Source: JAJPHF01 sp035293805
GTDB lineage: Bacteria; Chloroflexota; UBA6077; JAJPHF01
Reading direction: 5' to 3'
Assembly: GCA_035293805.1 (NCBI GenBank)
Contig: DATGMD010000001.1
Span: 124,001 to 188,000, forward strand
DNA: 64,000 nt
The translations under genes and the position numbers were made by a program. Of this stretch, positions 62,889-64,000 are shown piece by piece. Positions within the stretch are counted from its first letter, which is position 1. Each line of letters opens with the position of its first letter. A model generated the notes under the pieces. The model had not been told where the DNA came from and ran no database searches. It saw nothing but the letters and a program-made list of their open reading frames with translations.

Positions 62889-64000
62889 GGTGGACCTCTC
62901 CGTTCTCGCGTCCGAGCGCGGCCAGCGCCGCCAGCGGCAGGTCGCCGACCGGCACGACGGTCTCGGCGCGAGCGTGCAGGCGCTTCAGCACCACCGTGCC
63001 GTCGGCGCGCTCGCGCTCGCCGACGAGCACCGCCAGGGGAATGCGCTGGCGATCGGCGTGCTTCAGCGCGCCGCCCGGCCCGCGGCCGCGCAGGTCTAGC
63101 TCCACGCGGATGCCCCGGCCGCGCAGTGCCTGCGCCGCCTCCACGGCCGCCGGGTGGTCGGCGGCCTCGACGGGCACCACCAGCACCTCGACGGCCGCCG
63201 TGGGCGCCGGCAGGGCGCCGTGGCGCTCCAGCGCCAGCTTGGCGCGCTCCAGCCCGATCGAGAAGCCGCAGGCGGGCACCGCCTCACGGCCGCCCAGCGC
63301 CCGCACCAGATCGTCATAACGCCCGCCACCGCAAAGCTGGAGCGGGCCGTCCGGGCCGTCGTCGTAGATCTCGAACACCAGCCCGGTGTAGTAGCGCAGG
63401 CCGCGCGCCAGGCTGAGATCGACGACCACCTGGCCCGGGCGGGCGCCGTAGCGCGCGAACAGCGCCAGCGCGGCGTCGATCTCCTCCAGCGGCGCGGCGC
63501 TCACGCCGTAGGCGCGCAGCAGGTCCTCCAGGCGGCCGAGCGCCTCGGCGGGCGGGCCGGCCAGCCCGTGCAGCCGCTGCAAGAACTCGATCGCCGTTCG
63601 CACCTGCGGCGTGGGGTCGGGCCGCGCCGCCTTGGCGAGCAGCCGCTGCACGATCTCCGCCGGCGAGCGCACGCCGCCGTCGAGCGGCAGGCTCGCATGG
63701 TGCAGCAGCTCCGTGGCCAGCAGCGCGGCCGCCTCGGGGCCGACCCGCGCCAGCAGGTCGCCCAGCGCGGCCTCCTCGCCGTCCTCGTCCTCCTCGTCGG
63801 CCGCCTCGGCGGGCGCACCGAGCAGCAGCGCCACGTGCTCGACCACGGCGTCGGCGTCGGCCTGTTTGCGCGCCAGCGGCTCGAGCTGGCCGACGATCAG
63901 CGCCTGGCCGCGCTCGTCGATGCCCAGCTGCGCCAGCAATTGCAGCGCCACGCCCAGGTGGCCGACGGTCAGGCGGTAGTCGTGCACGCCGACGCTCTCC
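62881..64000 (-). CDS. HisRS-like protein (HisZ or histidyl-tRNA synthetase paralog), 5' end outside window
   Basis: The visible 373 codons run off the window edge; the frame continues past the internal GTG at 63987. DLSLARGLRYYTGLVFEIY is the histidine-binding motif of the HisRS fold, GGGRYDDLVRALGG follows, and ACGFSIGLERAKLAL is class II motif 3. The last ~95 residues (VEVLVVPVEAADHPAAVEAA, etc.) are an anticodon-binding-like domain, which HisZ usually lacks. DYRLTVGHLGV and an acidic insert (EEDEDGEE) are in the middle. The his-operon position favours a HisG regulatory role; a functional synthetase cannot be excluded without motifs 1-2. Confidence 0.72.
   Translation of the reverse strand, partial: ESVGVHDYRLTVGHLGVALQLLAQLGIDERGQALIVGQLEPLARKQADADAVVEHVALLLGAPAEAADEEDEDGEEAALGDLLARVGPEAAALLATELLHHASLPLDGGVRSPAEIVQRLLAKAARPDPTPQVRTAIEFLQRLHGLAGPPAEALGRLEDLLRAYGVSAAPLEEIDAALALFARYGARPGQVVVDLSLARGLRYYTGLVFEIYDDGPDGPLQLCGGGRYDDLVRALGGREAVPACGFSIGLERAKLALERHGALPAPTAAVEVLVVPVEAADHPAAVEAAQALRGRGIRVELDLRGRGPGGALKHADRQRIPLAVLVGERERADGTVVLKRLHARAETVVPVGDLPLAALAALGRENGEVHHG

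Overview
The window is a high-GC bacterial chromosome segment packed with housekeeping and biosynthetic operons. Gene content suggests a Chloroflexota-type bacterium: a K+-independent H+-pyrophosphatase, a T-box-controlled trpS-trp operon ending in scpA, a split menaquinol:cytochrome c reductase with a diheme cytochrome, GuaB3, and many GT-C membrane proteins. This is an inference from gene content; there is no rRNA or marker comparison behind it. I saw no tRNA, rRNA, CRISPR array, insertion sequence or prophage.

Layout. 1-2216: 5' end of galU (minus), an AI-2E-family permease (minus) and thiE (plus). 2648-4786: membrane pyrophosphatase. 4794-14005: one dense plus-strand run from an extended -10 promoter and a structured leader: rplS, rnhB, yraN, D,D-carboxypeptidase, rluB-like, cmk, plsC, a PDZ/DUF512 FeS protein, glmS and a GT4-like glycosyltransferase, mostly overlapping or abutting. 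14124-15179: a Xer-like tyrosine recombinase that lacks several catalytic residues. 24153-15243 (minus): TTGACG-N17-TATACT promoter, T-box leader with UGG specifier and terminator, then trpS-trpE-trpG-trpD-trpC-trpF-trpB-trpA-scpA. 28484-24209 (minus): gap-pgk-tpiA, then a metal-dependent amidohydrolase. 28485-29975: a repeat-rich non-coding stretch. 33372-29976 (minus): cytochrome b, subunit IV, Rieske, diheme cytochrome c. 33772-36842 (plus): NYN protein, hisB, PHP phosphoesterase. 38013-36865 (minus): HtrA protease. 45912-38185 (minus): guaB3-guaA-purDE-purB-purC-purS. 46425-59145: eight membrane glycosyltransferase-like proteins (five GT87-like, two of a second paralogous type, one opposite-strand GT-C-like) plus a relic of another. 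64000-59239 (minus): HisRS/HisZ-like protein, hisG (long form), hisD, hisC.

How it works together. The trp cluster couples tryptophan supply and tRNA-Trp charging to one T-box, and carries the chromosome-condensation gene scpA as a passenger. The purine cluster covers several IMP steps and the IMP-to-GMP branch. PurD and PurE are fused, and purQ, purL, purF and purK are elsewhere. The GT-C cluster looks like a surface or lipid-linked glycan module grown by tandem duplication.

The most distinctive sequence-level signal is a family of composite inverted arrays with 7-bp periodicity (NNTCAGC units, a short core, then GCTGANN units). They sit at gene boundaries of the purine and histidine clusters, and supply the purDE and guaA start codons, the hisG stop codon, and the C-terminal tails of PurB and HisG.
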